A stretch of DNA of 64,000 bases from Asticcacaulis tiandongensis (GTDB lineage Bacteria > Pseudomonadota > Alphaproteobacteria > Caulobacterales > Caulobacteraceae), in NCBI RefSeq assembly GCF_006475605.1, contig NZ_SSBC01000010.1, forward strand, positions 1,054,001 through 1,118,000, read 5' to 3'. Below are positions 42,759 to 51,028 of the stretch, in pieces. Position 1 is the stretch's first letter. Every line of letters starts with the position of its first letter. The notes beneath the pieces are model-generated. The model worked only from the letters and a program-made list of their open reading frames with translations, was not told the origin of the DNA and ran no database searches. A program made the translations under genes and the position numbers.

Positions 42759-44060
42759 CTATTCCTCAAGCTCCATGACCGGCTCATCGCTCTTGAGGCG
42801 GCGGATATCGGCACCGCAGGCCGACAGCTTGCCCTCAAGATTCTCAAAGCCGCGATCCAGATGATAAACGCGGTTGATGGTGGTTTCACCCTGCGCCGCA
42901 AGCCCTGCGATCACCAGACAGGCCGAGGCCCGAAGGTCGGTCGCCATGACCTGCGCGCCTTTGAGGGCATCGACGCCCTTGACGCGCGCCTCACCGCCCG
43001 AGGCCACAATATTGGCCCCCAGACGGCTCAGTTCGGGCACGTGCATGAAGCGGTTTTCAAAGATGGTCTCACGGATGATGCACTCACCTTCGGCCAGGGT
43101 CATCAGGGCCATGAACTGCGCCTGAAGGTCGGTAGCAAAGCCCGGATAGACGCGGGTGGTAATGTCCACGGCCTTAAGCTTTTGTGCCGGATCACGGCGG
43201 ATGGTGATGGTGTTGCCTGCGGTTTCGATGGCGCAACCGGCCTCACGCATCTTATCGAGCAGGATACCGATCAGGTCAGGGCGCACATTGGTCAGGCGCA
43301 CTTCGCCGCCCGCCATGGCTGCGGCCAGCGCATAGGTGCCCGCTTCGATGCGGTCGCAGATCACCGGCCAGTCCGTGCCGTGCAGCGAGGTCACGCCTTC
43401 AACCGTAATGGTCGGGGTGCCTGCGCCGGAGACTTTGGCGCCCATCGCATTGAGGCACAGGGCCAGATCTTCGATTTCCGGCTCACAGGCGGCGTTTTTG
43501 AACACGGTCGTGCCTTGCGCCAGAACGGCAGCCATCAGGGCGTGCTCAGTCGCACCAACCGAGACAAACGGAAACTCGATTTCCGCGCCTTTGAGGCCGC
43601 GCGGAGCCTGCGCAAAGACATAGCCTTCGTGCATGTCGATATGTGCGCCCAAGGCCTCAAGCGCCTTGAGGTGCAGATCAACCGGACGCGCACCGATAGT
43701 GCAGCCGCCGGGCAAGGACACCTTGGCATGGCCGGTACGGGCCAGCAAAGGCCCCAGCACGTTGAACGAGGCGCGCATCTGGCGCACAAGGTCATAGGGT
43801 GCAAAGGAAGACGTGATTTCCGGCGTATGCAGGATGCTTTGTTGACCGTCAGGACCATCGCTCTCGGTGATCTGACAGCCGAAACGCGCCAGCAGACGCC
43901 CCAGCAGGCGTGTGTCGGCCAGACGCGGCATATTGGTCAGTCTTACCGGCTCAGAGGTGAGCAGGGCGGCTGCCATCAGCTTAATGGCTGAGTTCTTAGC
44001 CCCGCTTACGGGAATGTCTCCATACAGCGGCACGCCACCGGTCAGGGCAATACGATCCAT
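42759..44060 (-). CDS. murA: UDP-N-acetylglucosamine 1-carboxyvinyltransferase
   Basis: MurA transfers enolpyruvate from PEP to UDP-GlcNAc, the first committed step of peptidoglycan synthesis. The 433 residues show the substrate loop [17 protein letters not shown] and the mobile catalytic Cys in [16 protein letters not shown], the residue that fosfomycin alkylates, so the enzyme should be sensitive. The end of the protein fits the [18 protein letters not shown] motif. It is followed by DUF2948 and UPF0262. Confidence 0.96.
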   Translation of the reverse strand: MDRIALTGGVPLYGDIPVSGAKNSAIKLMAAALLTSEPVRLTNMPRLADTRLLGRLLARFGCQITESDGPDGQQSILHTPEITSSFAPYDLVRQMRASFNVLGPLLARTGHAKVSLPGGCTIGARPVDLHLKALEALGAHIDMHEGYVFAQAPRGLKGAEIEFPFVSVGATEHALMAAVLAQGTTVFKNAACEPEIEDLALCLNAMGAKVSGAGTPTITVEGVTSLHGTDWPVICDRIEAGTYALAAAMAGGEVRLTNVRPDLIGILLDKMREAGCAIETAGNTITIRRDPAQKLKAVDITTRVYPGFATDLQAQFMALMTLAEGECIIRETIFENRFMHVPELSRLGANIVASGGEARVKGVDALKGAQVMATDLRASACLVIAGLAAQGETTINRVYHLDRGFENLEGKLSACGADIRRLKSDEPVMELEE

Positions 44061-44146
44061 AGATTCGCCATCTTAAAAAGCACTAATACCTCTGTGCTTC
44101 TACAACACAATCCGGCGCACGCAATATGGTTTCGTAAAAAGCCTGT

Positions 44147-44305
44147 TCAGTCGTCTTTGGTCTCAGTTGTGGAGACCGGCTTTGACGTCGCTTTTTGCGC
44201 CGCCTTTCGCCGCATGAGGTTCGCCCTCAGGGCCGCATTCAGACGGGCGTCACGATCCGCCTTGCTCTCAGGTGCTTTTTTTGGGATTTTCGTTTGGTCA
44301 TTCAT
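44147..44305 (-). CDS. Small basic protein upstream of murA
   Basis: A 52-residue hydrophilic protein, beginning MNDQTKIPKKAPESKADRDA, with the central ARLNAALRANLMRRKAAQK and an acidic end TETKDD. Small proteins with an RLxAALRxNLxRRKAQ core just upstream of murA are common in alphaproteobacteria, so the frame is believed real though too short for most gene finders. It precedes murA by 86 bp on the same strand. Function is unknown. Confidence 0.68.
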   Translation of the reverse strand: MNDQTKIPKKAPESKADRDARLNAALRANLMRRKAAQKATSKPVSTTETKDD

Positions 44306-44443
44306 GGGCGGAAATCCAGTGTTTCGCCTGAATTAAGACCCGAACCGGCAAAAAGCGAGGGATAATTGTGCGTAACCCACACTTTTTGCTTTGCGATTTC
44401 GGCAGGGTTCGCTATAGGCGCACCCCTCGGGGTAATTTCCGAC

Positions 44444-44518
<75 letters not shown>

Positions 44519-44520
44519 CG

Positions 44521-44552
44521 AAGGCCCGTCTCTGAAACATGAGACGGGCCTT
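44521..44552 (+). terminator. Hairpin terminator after tRNA-Thr
   Basis: AAGGCCCGTCTC, an 8-base loop and GAGACGGGCCTT form a perfect 12-bp stem starting 2 bp after the tRNA. The T-run is short, but the position and stability fit a terminator. Confidence 0.82.
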
Positions 44553-44688
44553 CGCCATTTCAGCAGCATATTTCCTGCAACTCTCCATTTGACCGTTCTG
44601 ACCGGGATACCCTTATCGCGCCTGTAAGGGCCTTGACGCGCACACCTTATTAAGTCAGACAAATGATCAGGTATTGGAGAGGTATATC

Positions 44689-45672
44689 ATGATCGCTTTG
44701 CGCTTATCCGCCTGTTTGCTGGCGCTCATCGCCACACAGCCTGCCTTTGCGCAAGGCGATGCGCCGGGATCGAACCCGATTATCCGCGATGTATTTACCG
44801 CTGATCCGGCGGCTCTGGTGGTTGGAGACCGCGTCTATCTCTATGCTGGCCGTGATATTTCTAACGACAAGTACTACAACATGCCCGATTGGCTGGCCTA
44901 TTCATCCACGGATATGAAGACCTGGACGGCGCACGGGACGGTACTCAAGCCGACTGATTTCAAATGGGCGAGAAGCGATGCCTATGCCTCTCAGGTCGTG
45001 GAAAAAGACGGCAAGTTCTATTTTTATGCCACGGCCAAGCACAATAAGCCCGATACGGCCATGGCGATTGGTGTCGCGGTATCAGATAGCCCGACCGGCC
45101 CCTTTGTCGATGCGCGCGGCACAGCCCTGATCACCAATGATATGACCCCGCAAGCCCGTCATGACTGGAGTGATATAGACCCAACCGTTTTTACCGATGA
45201 TGATGGCACGTCATGGATGATGTGGGGCAATGAAAAGGCCTTTCTGGTCAAGCTCAAGCCCAACATGATCGAGTTGGACGGGCCCATCCGTGAAGTTCAG
45301 TTGCCTCATTATACCGAAGGCCCCTGGCTACATAAGCGTGGCGATATCTACTATGTGACCTATGCCTCATGGGATAAGGGCGATGTCGGAGAATACATTT
45401 CCTATGCTACGGCACCGTCTGTCGAAGGCCCGTGGACCTATCGCGGCAAGCTGACCGGAATGGCCGAAAACAGCACGACCATTCATCCGGCTATTATCGA
45501 ATTCAAAGGCCAGTCCTATTTCTTCTATCATGACGGTGGCCTGACCATTGGCGACCAGAAGGGCGGCAGCTATCGCCGCGCTGTTCGGGTTGAGTACCTT
45601 GAGTACAATCCCGACGGCACCATAAAGCCTATTGTGCAGACAAAGGCCGGCGTCTCTGTGCCGCCGAACTGA
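44689..45672 (+). CDS. Glycoside hydrolase family 43, arabinofuranosidase/xylosidase-like
   Basis: A 327-residue secreted five-bladed propeller enzyme. The signal peptide ends about residue 22 (AFAQ). GH43 acids are visible: the base Asp in TADPAALVVGDRVYLYAG, the pKa-tuning Asp in DWSDIDPTVFTDDDG and the acid Glu in HYTEGPWLHKRGDIYY. It likely removes arabinose or xylose from plant or algal glycans. ATG 44689 has GGAGAGG upstream; the earlier TTG in frame is rejected. It stands alone, away from the GH105 region, but shares a substrate class with it and with the GH43 gene at 58203. Confidence 0.88.
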   Translation: MIALRLSACLLALIATQPAFAQGDAPGSNPIIRDVFTADPAALVVGDRVYLYAGRDISNDKYYNMPDWLAYSSTDMKTWTAHGTVLKPTDFKWARSDAYASQVVEKDGKFYFYATAKHNKPDTAMAIGVAVSDSPTGPFVDARGTALITNDMTPQARHDWSDIDPTVFTDDDGTSWMMWGNEKAFLVKLKPNMIELDGPIREVQLPHYTEGPWLHKRGDIYYVTYASWDKGDVGEYISYATAPSVEGPWTYRGKLTGMAENSTTIHPAIIEFKGQSYFFYHDGGLTIGDQKGGSYRRAVRVEYLEYNPDGTIKPIVQTKAGVSVPPN

Positions 45673-45698
45673 GGATTATATAGACGTTTCTGAATACA

Positions 45699-46541
45699 TC
45701 AGTCGAGCATGATCTGGCGCAGTTCCATTTCCTTGAGCCTGTTGGCTTCAGCCTGCTCGGCAGCGAGACGTTCGGCCTCTTTCGATTTTTCGCGCAACAC
45801 ATATATGGCGCGCCACACCCTGGCCACCTCGTCATCACCGACAGGTTCATTAAGCGGCGCGTCATAGTCGCCGTGACTTGTCCGGACAATGGCGTTGGCG
45901 ATGTTCTGAAGGGGCGTGGTGATGAAGTGCGACACCAGCCATATTGCTGCCCCCAGTACAATAAGAATACTGACCACCGCGGTAATAAGAAAATCGCTCG
46001 TCCGCCTCTGCTGGAACTGGTCAGCCTGTCGCTTGACAATGTCCAGTTCGGCGCGCGCCTTATCCACCAGTGAGGCGATATTTTGCTGAAAGGCAATGCG
46101 ATCGCTGCGACTGGGAACGCCAAGCGCTCTGGCTTCGGCTATCCGGCCTTCGCGAGCCAATTGAACCAGTTCCCGGCGGATATGAAGAAAACGGGTAGCA
46201 GCAACGTCTATTTGCCTGAATTCTGCATCATGTTCCTCTGGTAAAACCTCGTTCCAGCGTTGAAGCAGCGCAGGCATGGCATCCAGTTCAGCCGCCAGCT
46301 GACTGGCAAATTCGTTGGCTTCGGCAGGATTCGCTGACAGATAAATACCCCGTGAATCCATGACGACTTTGGATACGGTATTATTCAGTTTTTCACCAAC
46401 AAAGGCGTGCTCATAAGCCCGGCCATAGTCATCCATCATGCGATCATAGTCGCGTAATGTCACCAGACTAAGTGCCGTCACGGCTACCGCAATCAGGGCA
46501 ATAGCACCGATCAGGGTTAATATACGCAAACGGATGGTCAT
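45699..46541 (-). CDS. Chemoreceptor-like membrane protein without signalling domain
   Basis: A 280-residue protein with transmembrane helix 1 (about 7-29), a periplasmic four-helix-bundle region (about 30-190, like the 4HB sensor of chemoreceptors), helix 2 (about 191-211), a HAMP domain (ITTPLQNIANAIVRTSHGDYD) and a short coiled coil rich in Glu/Ala. It ends at ELRQIMLD, where a methyl-accepting or kinase domain would normally begin. No frame continuing such a domain is seen downstream. It may be a truncated receptor or a partner of another sensor. Confidence 0.75.
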   Translation of the reverse strand: MTIRLRILTLIGAIALIAVAVTALSLVTLRDYDRMMDDYGRAYEHAFVGEKLNNTVSKVVMDSRGIYLSANPAEANEFASQLAAELDAMPALLQRWNEVLPEEHDAEFRQIDVAATRFLHIRRELVQLAREGRIAEARALGVPSRSDRIAFQQNIASLVDKARAELDIVKRQADQFQQRRTSDFLITAVVSILIVLGAAIWLVSHFITTPLQNIANAIVRTSHGDYDAPLNEPVGDDEVARVWRAIYVLREKSKEAERLAAEQAEANRLKEMELRQIMLD

Positions 46542-46829
46542 GCCCCACTACCTTCCCTATCCAGCCCTGTTCGTGCAGGCGCAAGGTAGCGGCATTGCCT
46601 TGTCTGGAATGTGCCCCTCAGCCCGTAGGTTTCTTTTCCGCCCAGTATGAGCGCAACCTTTATTGGCTACAGCATGGCCCCCTGTCTGGCGCATGGACAA
46701 ATAATATTTTTGTGAATGCCACAAAACCTCAGAGCCGTTTTTTAGAACCTTAAGGCCACTCCCTATTTTTTGCTTATAAGCCCGCCGCCATACTGTGCGC
46801 TCTCCATTTCATTTTTAAAGGAAGCAGCT
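46542..46829. other. Intergenic region, nothing assigned
   Basis: This 288-bp gap lies between two divergent genes. The right half is AT-rich (TAATATTTTTGTGAAT, then TTTTTTAG and CTATTTTTTGCTTATAAG) and probably holds the promoter of the PNPOx-like gene. No gene or clear repeat is visible. Confidence 0.3.
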
Positions 46830-47315
46830 ATGACGGACGAACACGACATCAAGGAAAAGTTCTTCAAAGCGCTTAAATCTGACCGGACCATCATGCTCGG
46901 CCTGTCAGGGAGTCAGGTGGCACAACCACGCCCCATGACCGCCCTGCTTGAAGACGGAGCTGAAGAAGGGCCAATCTGGCTCTTCACCTCAAATGAAACC
47001 GAACTGGGACGTATACAGATACCTAACGCCCCCGCCTGCGCCACTTTTGCCTCCAAGGGCCATAATGTCTTTGCCACCTTTCATGGCAATCTGACGGTGC
47101 ATAATGACCGTGATATGATCGAACGTTTGTGGAACCCGTTTGTCGGGGCCTGGTTCGAAGGCAAGGATGACCCTAAGATCACCCTGCTGCGCTTTGATCT
47201 GAGCGATGCAGAAATCTGGATAGACGCCTCTAGCCTGCTGGCCGGTATCAAAATCCTGCTGGGGGCCGATCCGAAACGCGACTATGAGGATAAGGTGGCT
47301 AAGGTACAGCTATAG
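46830..47315 (+). CDS. Pyridoxamine 5'-phosphate oxidase-like general stress protein
   Basis: A 161-residue split-barrel FMN-binding protein of the general stress type. Typical parts are FFKALKSDRTIMLGL, MTALLEDGAEEGPIWLFTSNETEL and FATFHGNLTVHNDRDMIERLWNPFVGAWFEGKDDPKITLLRFD (cited as separate strands around residues 85-130). These proteins bind flavin, F420 or heme; catalytic activity is rarely shown. AAGGAAG precedes ATG 46830; the earlier Met at 46770 is rejected. Its end overlaps the convergent Rz1-like gene by 17 bp. Confidence 0.85.
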   Translation: MTDEHDIKEKFFKALKSDRTIMLGLSGSQVAQPRPMTALLEDGAEEGPIWLFTSNETELGRIQIPNAPACATFASKGHNVFATFHGNLTVHNDRDMIERLWNPFVGAWFEGKDDPKITLLRFDLSDAEIWIDASSLLAGIKILLGADPKRDYEDKVAKVQL

Positions 47316-47559
47316 CCTCAATAAGGGCCTTGCGTTTGGCTTCACAGGCCAGCAAGGCCTCCTCCTGCTTGAGGCTAAAAAGCGCCAGATCTTTTATGGT
47401 CGCAACCCCTTGCGGGTCAGGCGACTGACAGGGTTCAGTCGTTGCCATTGGTATGATGAGCGCCGCCTGTGGTTTGGCGCAGGCTGTCAAGGCCAGCCCG
47501 CCAAGCACCCAGCACAGGCTCAGGGTTCGCACACTCAGGGTCGGGGCTGGCTTCGACAT
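47299..47559 (-). CDS. Rz1-like outer membrane spanin lipoprotein
   Basis: An 86-residue lipoprotein starting within the Rz-like gene in a different frame. Its signal peptide has a lipobox LTAC (SLCWVLGGLALTAC), and the mature part is short and Ala/Pro-rich. A frame-shifted small lipoprotein overlapping a signal-anchored coiled-coil protein is the hallmark of Rz/Rz1 two-component spanins, which join inner and outer membranes in the last step of phage lysis. A start at 47574 in the same frame is possible. It overlaps the convergent PNPOx-like gene by 17 bp. Confidence 0.72.
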   Translation of the reverse strand: MSKPAPTLSVRTLSLCWVLGGLALTACAKPQAALIIPMATTEPCQSPDPQGVATIKDLALFSLKQEEALLACEAKRKALIEAIAVP

Positions 47560-47773
47560 GGGTTTGGGCCTCATCAGATTTTATATGAATGTCACGGATT
47601 AGCGTTCGGGTGCGCCCGTCGATGATCGCTGTCCGTTCGGCGGCATCAAGCTTCGCGGTCAGTACGGCAATTTCAGACCTTTGGGCCTCAAGGCGTTCTG
47701 ATTGCGCCCACAGGGTCGCCGCCATCCCCGTCACCAGCGCCAGAGCGCCACCGGCTATGTAAAACCGGATCAT
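47435..47773 (-). CDS. Rz-like inner membrane spanin
   Basis: A 112-residue protein with an N-terminal signal-anchor (about 3-22, IAGGALALVTGMAATLW) and a periplasmic coiled coil (SERLEAQRSEIAVLTAKLDAAERTA), the layout of phage Rz i-spanins. The start overlaps the endolysin stop by 4 bp (ATGA). The C-terminal part overlaps the Rz1-like frame for 125 bp. Confidence 0.72.
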   Translation of the reverse strand: MIRFYIAGGALALVTGMAATLWAQSERLEAQRSEIAVLTAKLDAAERTAIIDGRTRTLIRDIHIKSDEAQTHVEASPDPECANPEPVLGAWRAGLDSLRQTTGGAHHTNGND

Positions 47774-48222
47774 CCTAAGCCTGCCCGATAGACGGTACGG
47801 CCTCCGTGTTTGCCATCCTGCTTGAATGCCGTCAGGGTTTGCTGGCGCAGAGTGGGTGCAAAGGAAATATGCACCCATTGGTTAAATTCCTGAATGAGTT
47901 GGTCATAGCGGATGCCGCTGTCACGCAAGGCGCTACAGATACGCACCGGATCACCAAAGGCCGGGCACCTGAAATCCACGGCATAGGCCTGAACGTGATG
48001 GCTGGAGGAAGCCCCACCAACGGCGTGATTGAGTGCGGCGGAGCGGTAGCCGGAAGTGACGATCACCGGATGCCCGAGATAAAGGCGGACGCTGTCCATG
48101 CGTTTTGCGGTCGCGTTCAGACGCGTCAGTAACTGGCCCTTCGGCACATTATCAATGCCCCTCGCCCGCGCCGTATCCGATCGGGTCATTTCTTCAAGCG
48201 TAAAAAATTCAGCGCTCCACAT
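47770..48222 (-). CDS. M15 peptidase endolysin
   Basis: A 150-residue D-Ala-D-Ala carboxypeptidase-type peptidase (M15A, like phage endolysins). Zn ligands are in SSHHVQAYAVDFRC (His and Asp) and WVHISFAP (His), and the family start FFTLEEMTRSDTARARGIDN is clear. There is no signal peptide, so release by a holin would be needed. ATG 48222 follows GGAGGGG; it overlaps the holin gene by 14 bp. Confidence 0.88.
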   Translation of the reverse strand: MWSAEFFTLEEMTRSDTARARGIDNVPKGQLLTRLNATAKRMDSVRLYLGHPVIVTSGYRSAALNHAVGGASSSHHVQAYAVDFRCPAFGDPVRICSALRDSGIRYDQLIQEFNQWVHISFAPTLRQQTLTAFKQDGKHGGRTVYRAGLG

Positions 48223-48427
48223 GACGCCCCTCCGTTTGCACGACAAAGCGTCCGATAATGCCCAATATCAATATCGGCATGAGGATGACCGCAATCAAAC
48301 CATCCGGCAGGCGATCCTGTAATTTTTCCGGCACAGAAAGCCATGCCCCCGATATGGCCAGAGACAGAGCCATGGCCTGCGTGCTGATAAAGCGCCAGCC
48401 CTGACGCCAGTTCGCTATCCATATCAT
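48209..48427 (-). CDS. Putative holin
   Basis: A 72-residue membrane protein with two hydrophobic helices (about 16-34 and 41-61) separated by a short turn with Pro, and a charged tail REGRHVER-like (TEGRHVER). Size, topology and position just before an endolysin fit a class II holin, but the sequence matches no family from memory. It starts 4 bp after the DUF2793 gene. Confidence 0.6.
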   Translation of the reverse strand: MIWIANWRQGWRFISTQAMALSLAISGAWLSVPEKLQDRLPDGLIAVILMPILILGIIGRFVVQTEGRHVER

Positions 48428-48431
48428 GCGA

Positions 48432-50072
48432 TCAGCTCCGGTAAGGGAAGCTATGGGCCGATACCGAGGTCATCACGCGATTGCCCGTGCCTGTTCTGGC
48501 TACAGACGCAAAAAGCCCGAGTTCCGGCGACCAGCACACCTTTTGCCATTCATTGTCCGCCGCACTTCCGCCTGAAGCCCAATAGATTCCTTCCGGCGAA
48601 GTCATAAGGCGGTTGCCGGTACCTGAGGTGGATATGGCGGTGAACAGGCCCAGTTCCGGAGACCAACACACCGACTGCCAATTGGTGTCGCTGGCGGCAT
48701 TCCGCGCTGTCCAGTTCAGACCATCTGGCGACGTCATGGCACGATTACCCGTGCCCGAAGACGCTACGGCGCAAAACAGGCTGCGTTCTGCTGACCAGCA
48801 AACGGCGCGCCATTCATTGTCCGCCGCGCTGGTGCGCAGGCTCCAGTTAACGCCGTCAGGAGATGTCATGACACGATTGGCGGCTCCCGTAGCCGCCACT
48901 GCACAGAAAAGTCCCAGATCGTCTGCCCAGCATACCGAGGTCCAGTTATTGTCAGCGGGCGTGGCGCGCAGTGTCCAGTTCATACCGTCAGGCGACGTCA
49001 TGACACGATTACCCGTACCCGAAGACGCTACGGCGCAGAAGAGGAACAGTTCCGGCGACCAGCACACAGACTTCCATTCAATGTCAGCCGCACTTAAGCG
49101 GGCCGTCCAGTTGACGCCATCCCAGGACGTCATGACCCGATTGCCGGTACCCGTTTGCGCCACCGAGCAAAACAGCGTCAGTTCCGGTGCCCAGCACAGA
49201 TCAAACCATTGATTATCAGCCGCACTTGAGCGTGTGGTCCAGTCCACCCCATTATGAGAGGTCATGACGCGGTTGCCCGTTCCCGAAGCGGACACAGCAC
49301 AGAAGAGACCAAGCTCTGCCGACCAGCATAGCCCGCGCCAGTCATTATTGGCGGCACTGGAACTGATCCGCCAGCCATTATGGGTGACATGTCGCCGTCC
49401 GACACTATTGGCCTTTACATAGGCAGGCCGTGAAAACCGGATTCTGCCGGATGATCGGTTTACCTCATAGGCGGTCAGCCAGCGGTTTCCGTCGGGCGAC
49501 ACCTTCAGTGACAGGTTATCACTGCCATTAGTGCCGAATTCCGCCCGCCCGCTCCAGCCGGTCTGCCAAAGGAGTGACGCGGTGTCGCCTGCTACGTTCT
49601 TGTTCAGTTTGGTCTGAATGCCATTTCCGGCATGATTGAACAGAACTGCCGGACTGCTGACCGACAGGCGGTTATAGTCATCCGCCGTGGCACTGATACC
49701 GACACTGGGCAGGTTCTGCTGAACCGTCAGCGCCCCCCACCCTGCATCTTTGCGCACCAGATGTGTGGCTTCGTCGGCGACATAGACAATCGTGCCTTCG
49801 CCTTGCGTCACCACATTCCAGTACCCGCCCCAGAATATAAGAAAATCACCGGCCTCATGATCATTCCATACCGCGCCTGTCGCCGCTTCGGGCAGGATAT
49901 AGGCGTCACCCGCCTGCGGATCAGACGGCTGGGTCGTGACACTGCGGCTTAAGGCCGTGGCCTGCACCAGCGCCTCAAGCTTCCAGAGGGATTCATTAAG
50001 CGTGATATAGGCACCGGTCTGGCCTGATTGCAGCAGGGGCAATCCCAGACGAGGAGTATTTTGCAATGACAC
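48432..50072 (-). CDS. DUF2793 tail-fibre-like protein with seven-repeat propeller
   Basis: A 546-residue protein. Residues 1-115 are DUF2793 (NTPRLGLPLLQSGQTGAYITLNESLWKLEAL, WNDHEAGDFLIFWGGYW), a domain of phage and gene-transfer-agent tail fibres. A central linker (about 120-230) has a fibre-like sequence. Residues 231-538 are seven 44-residue repeats, each with ADNxWxxVCWSPELGLF, SGTGNRVMTSPDG and xNWT; seven such units predict a seven-bladed beta-propeller, a usual receptor-binding fold. It is the first gene of the lysis cassette. Confidence 0.82.
   Translation of the reverse strand: MSLQNTPRLGLPLLQSGQTGAYITLNESLWKLEALVQATALSRSVTTQPSDPQAGDAYILPEAATGAVWNDHEAGDFLIFWGGYWNVVTQGEGTIVYVADEATHLVRKDAGWGALTVQQNLPSVGISATADDYNRLSVSSPAVLFNHAGNGIQTKLNKNVAGDTASLLWQTGWSGRAEFGTNGSDNLSLKVSPDGNRWLTAYEVNRSSGRIRFSRPAYVKANSVGRRHVTHNGWRISSSAANNDWRGLCWSAELGLFCAVSASGTGNRVMTSHNGVDWTTRSSAADNQWFDLCWAPELTLFCSVAQTGTGNRVMTSWDGVNWTARLSAADIEWKSVCWSPELFLFCAVASSGTGNRVMTSPDGMNWTLRATPADNNWTSVCWADDLGLFCAVAATGAANRVMTSPDGVNWSLRTSAADNEWRAVCWSAERSLFCAVASSGTGNRAMTSPDGLNWTARNAASDTNWQSVCWSPELGLFTAISTSGTGNRLMTSPEGIYWASGGSAADNEWQKVCWSPELGLFASVARTGTGNRVMTSVSAHSFPYRS
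48459..49382 (-). repeat. Seven 132-bp tandem repeats inside the DUF2793 gene
   Basis: Seven in-frame units of 132 bp encode 44-residue blades. Adjacent copies share long stretches such as those encoding GTGNRVMTSPDG, so copy number could change by recombination. Confidence 0.88.
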
Positions 50073-50141
50073 GAAGGGGCCTCTTTGCTGATTGAAGGGT
50101 CAGCCAGAAGCATCCGCCTGTTTAGGCCAGAGAGGATATTT

Positions 50142-50624
50142 TCAGGGCACCAGATAAACCAGCCGTTTCTTGCCCTTCAGGGTTTTGAGGGTCATCAGGT
50201 TTTGCTGATGCACGCCGCTGTCATAAGCCTCCCGTTGGCTGGCATCGATGTACCAGGTCTTGTCGATCTCTTTCTGCACGATATGCGACGCATAGAGATG
50301 CCCCTGAAACAGCGTATCCGCCGCCGCGGGCAACAGGGGGATAAGGCTTGAGACCGAGCTTATGCCGCTGTCGGCCAGCAGGATCAGAAGCGTCTTGAGG
50401 AAGGTAAAGGGGCTGATGCGGGCCCTTAAGGCCTGAACCATGATAAAGCTGCTGGCACCGACGCTATAGATCGCCCCCAGGGGCAGTCCCGGCACCCACG
50501 CCAGAATCCCGTCAAGCCCTATGACATTGACTGGCCCGATTTTAATCAGACCATCAGACAGTCGCTTCACAAGCCCCACGGAGTTGTAGAGTTTATCAAC
50601 CGCCTGTTGCGACCTTACAAACAT
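50142..50624 (-). CDS. DUF4112 family membrane protein
   Basis: A 160-residue membrane protein of DUF4112: conserved GPVNVIGLDGILAWVPGLPLGAIYSVGASSFIM, then a second hydrophobic stretch (LKTLLILLADSGISSVSSLIPLLPAAADTLFQ region) and a charged tail. Function is unknown. Start 50624 follows GGAG; an upstream in-frame Met at 50684 lacks support. It is 69 bp downstream of nothing on its strand and is not clearly part of the phage cassette. Confidence 0.78.
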   Translation of the reverse strand: MFVRSQQAVDKLYNSVGLVKRLSDGLIKIGPVNVIGLDGILAWVPGLPLGAIYSVGASSFIMVQALRARISPFTFLKTLLILLADSGISSVSSLIPLLPAAADTLFQGHLYASHIVQKEIDKTWYIDASQREAYDSGVHQQNLMTLKTLKGKKRLVYLVP

Positions 50625-50707
50625 GTCACTTGCTCCGCGCCCCCCTGATCCGGTAATCTTGACGCACAGGTACCATCCCGTCAATCCACCAAGCCCCTGA
50701 GGTCCCC

Positions 50708-51025
50708 ATGCTCGTCACCACCACCCACGTTGTTGAAGGTAAGACCATCGAATCCTATCTGGGCGTCGTTACGGGCGAGGCCATTTTAGGGGCCAATATC
50801 TTCCGCGATATGTTTGCTGGTATTCGTGACATCATTGGTGGCCGGTCGGGAGCCTATGAGGAAGTCCTGCGCAAGGCCCGTGATGCGGCTCTGGATGAAA
50901 TGCAGGCCGAGGCCCGTTCCAAAGGCGGTAATGCCGTTGTCGCCGTCGACATCGACTATGCTACGGTCGGTCAGGGATCCATGTTAATGGTCACCTGCTC
51001 CGGCACGGCTGTTGTCATACGCTAA
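50708..51025 (+). CDS. YbjQ/UPF0145 family protein
   Basis: A 105-residue protein of the heavy-metal-binding-like YbjQ family, which forms pentamers of unknown role. [31 protein letters not shown] and [16 protein letters not shown] are diagnostic. AGGTCCCC lies before ATG. The next gene starts 3 bp after its stop. Confidence 0.92.
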   Translation: MLVTTTHVVEGKTIESYLGVVTGEAILGANIFRDMFAGIRDIIGGRSGAYEEVLRKARDAALDEMQAEARSKGGNAVVAVDIDYATVGQGSMLMVTCSGTAVVIR

Positions 51026-51028
51026 ACC

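Noticed and set aside
48459-49382. CRISPR array
   Set aside because: The regular 132-bp repeats are in frame inside a coding gene and have no spacers.
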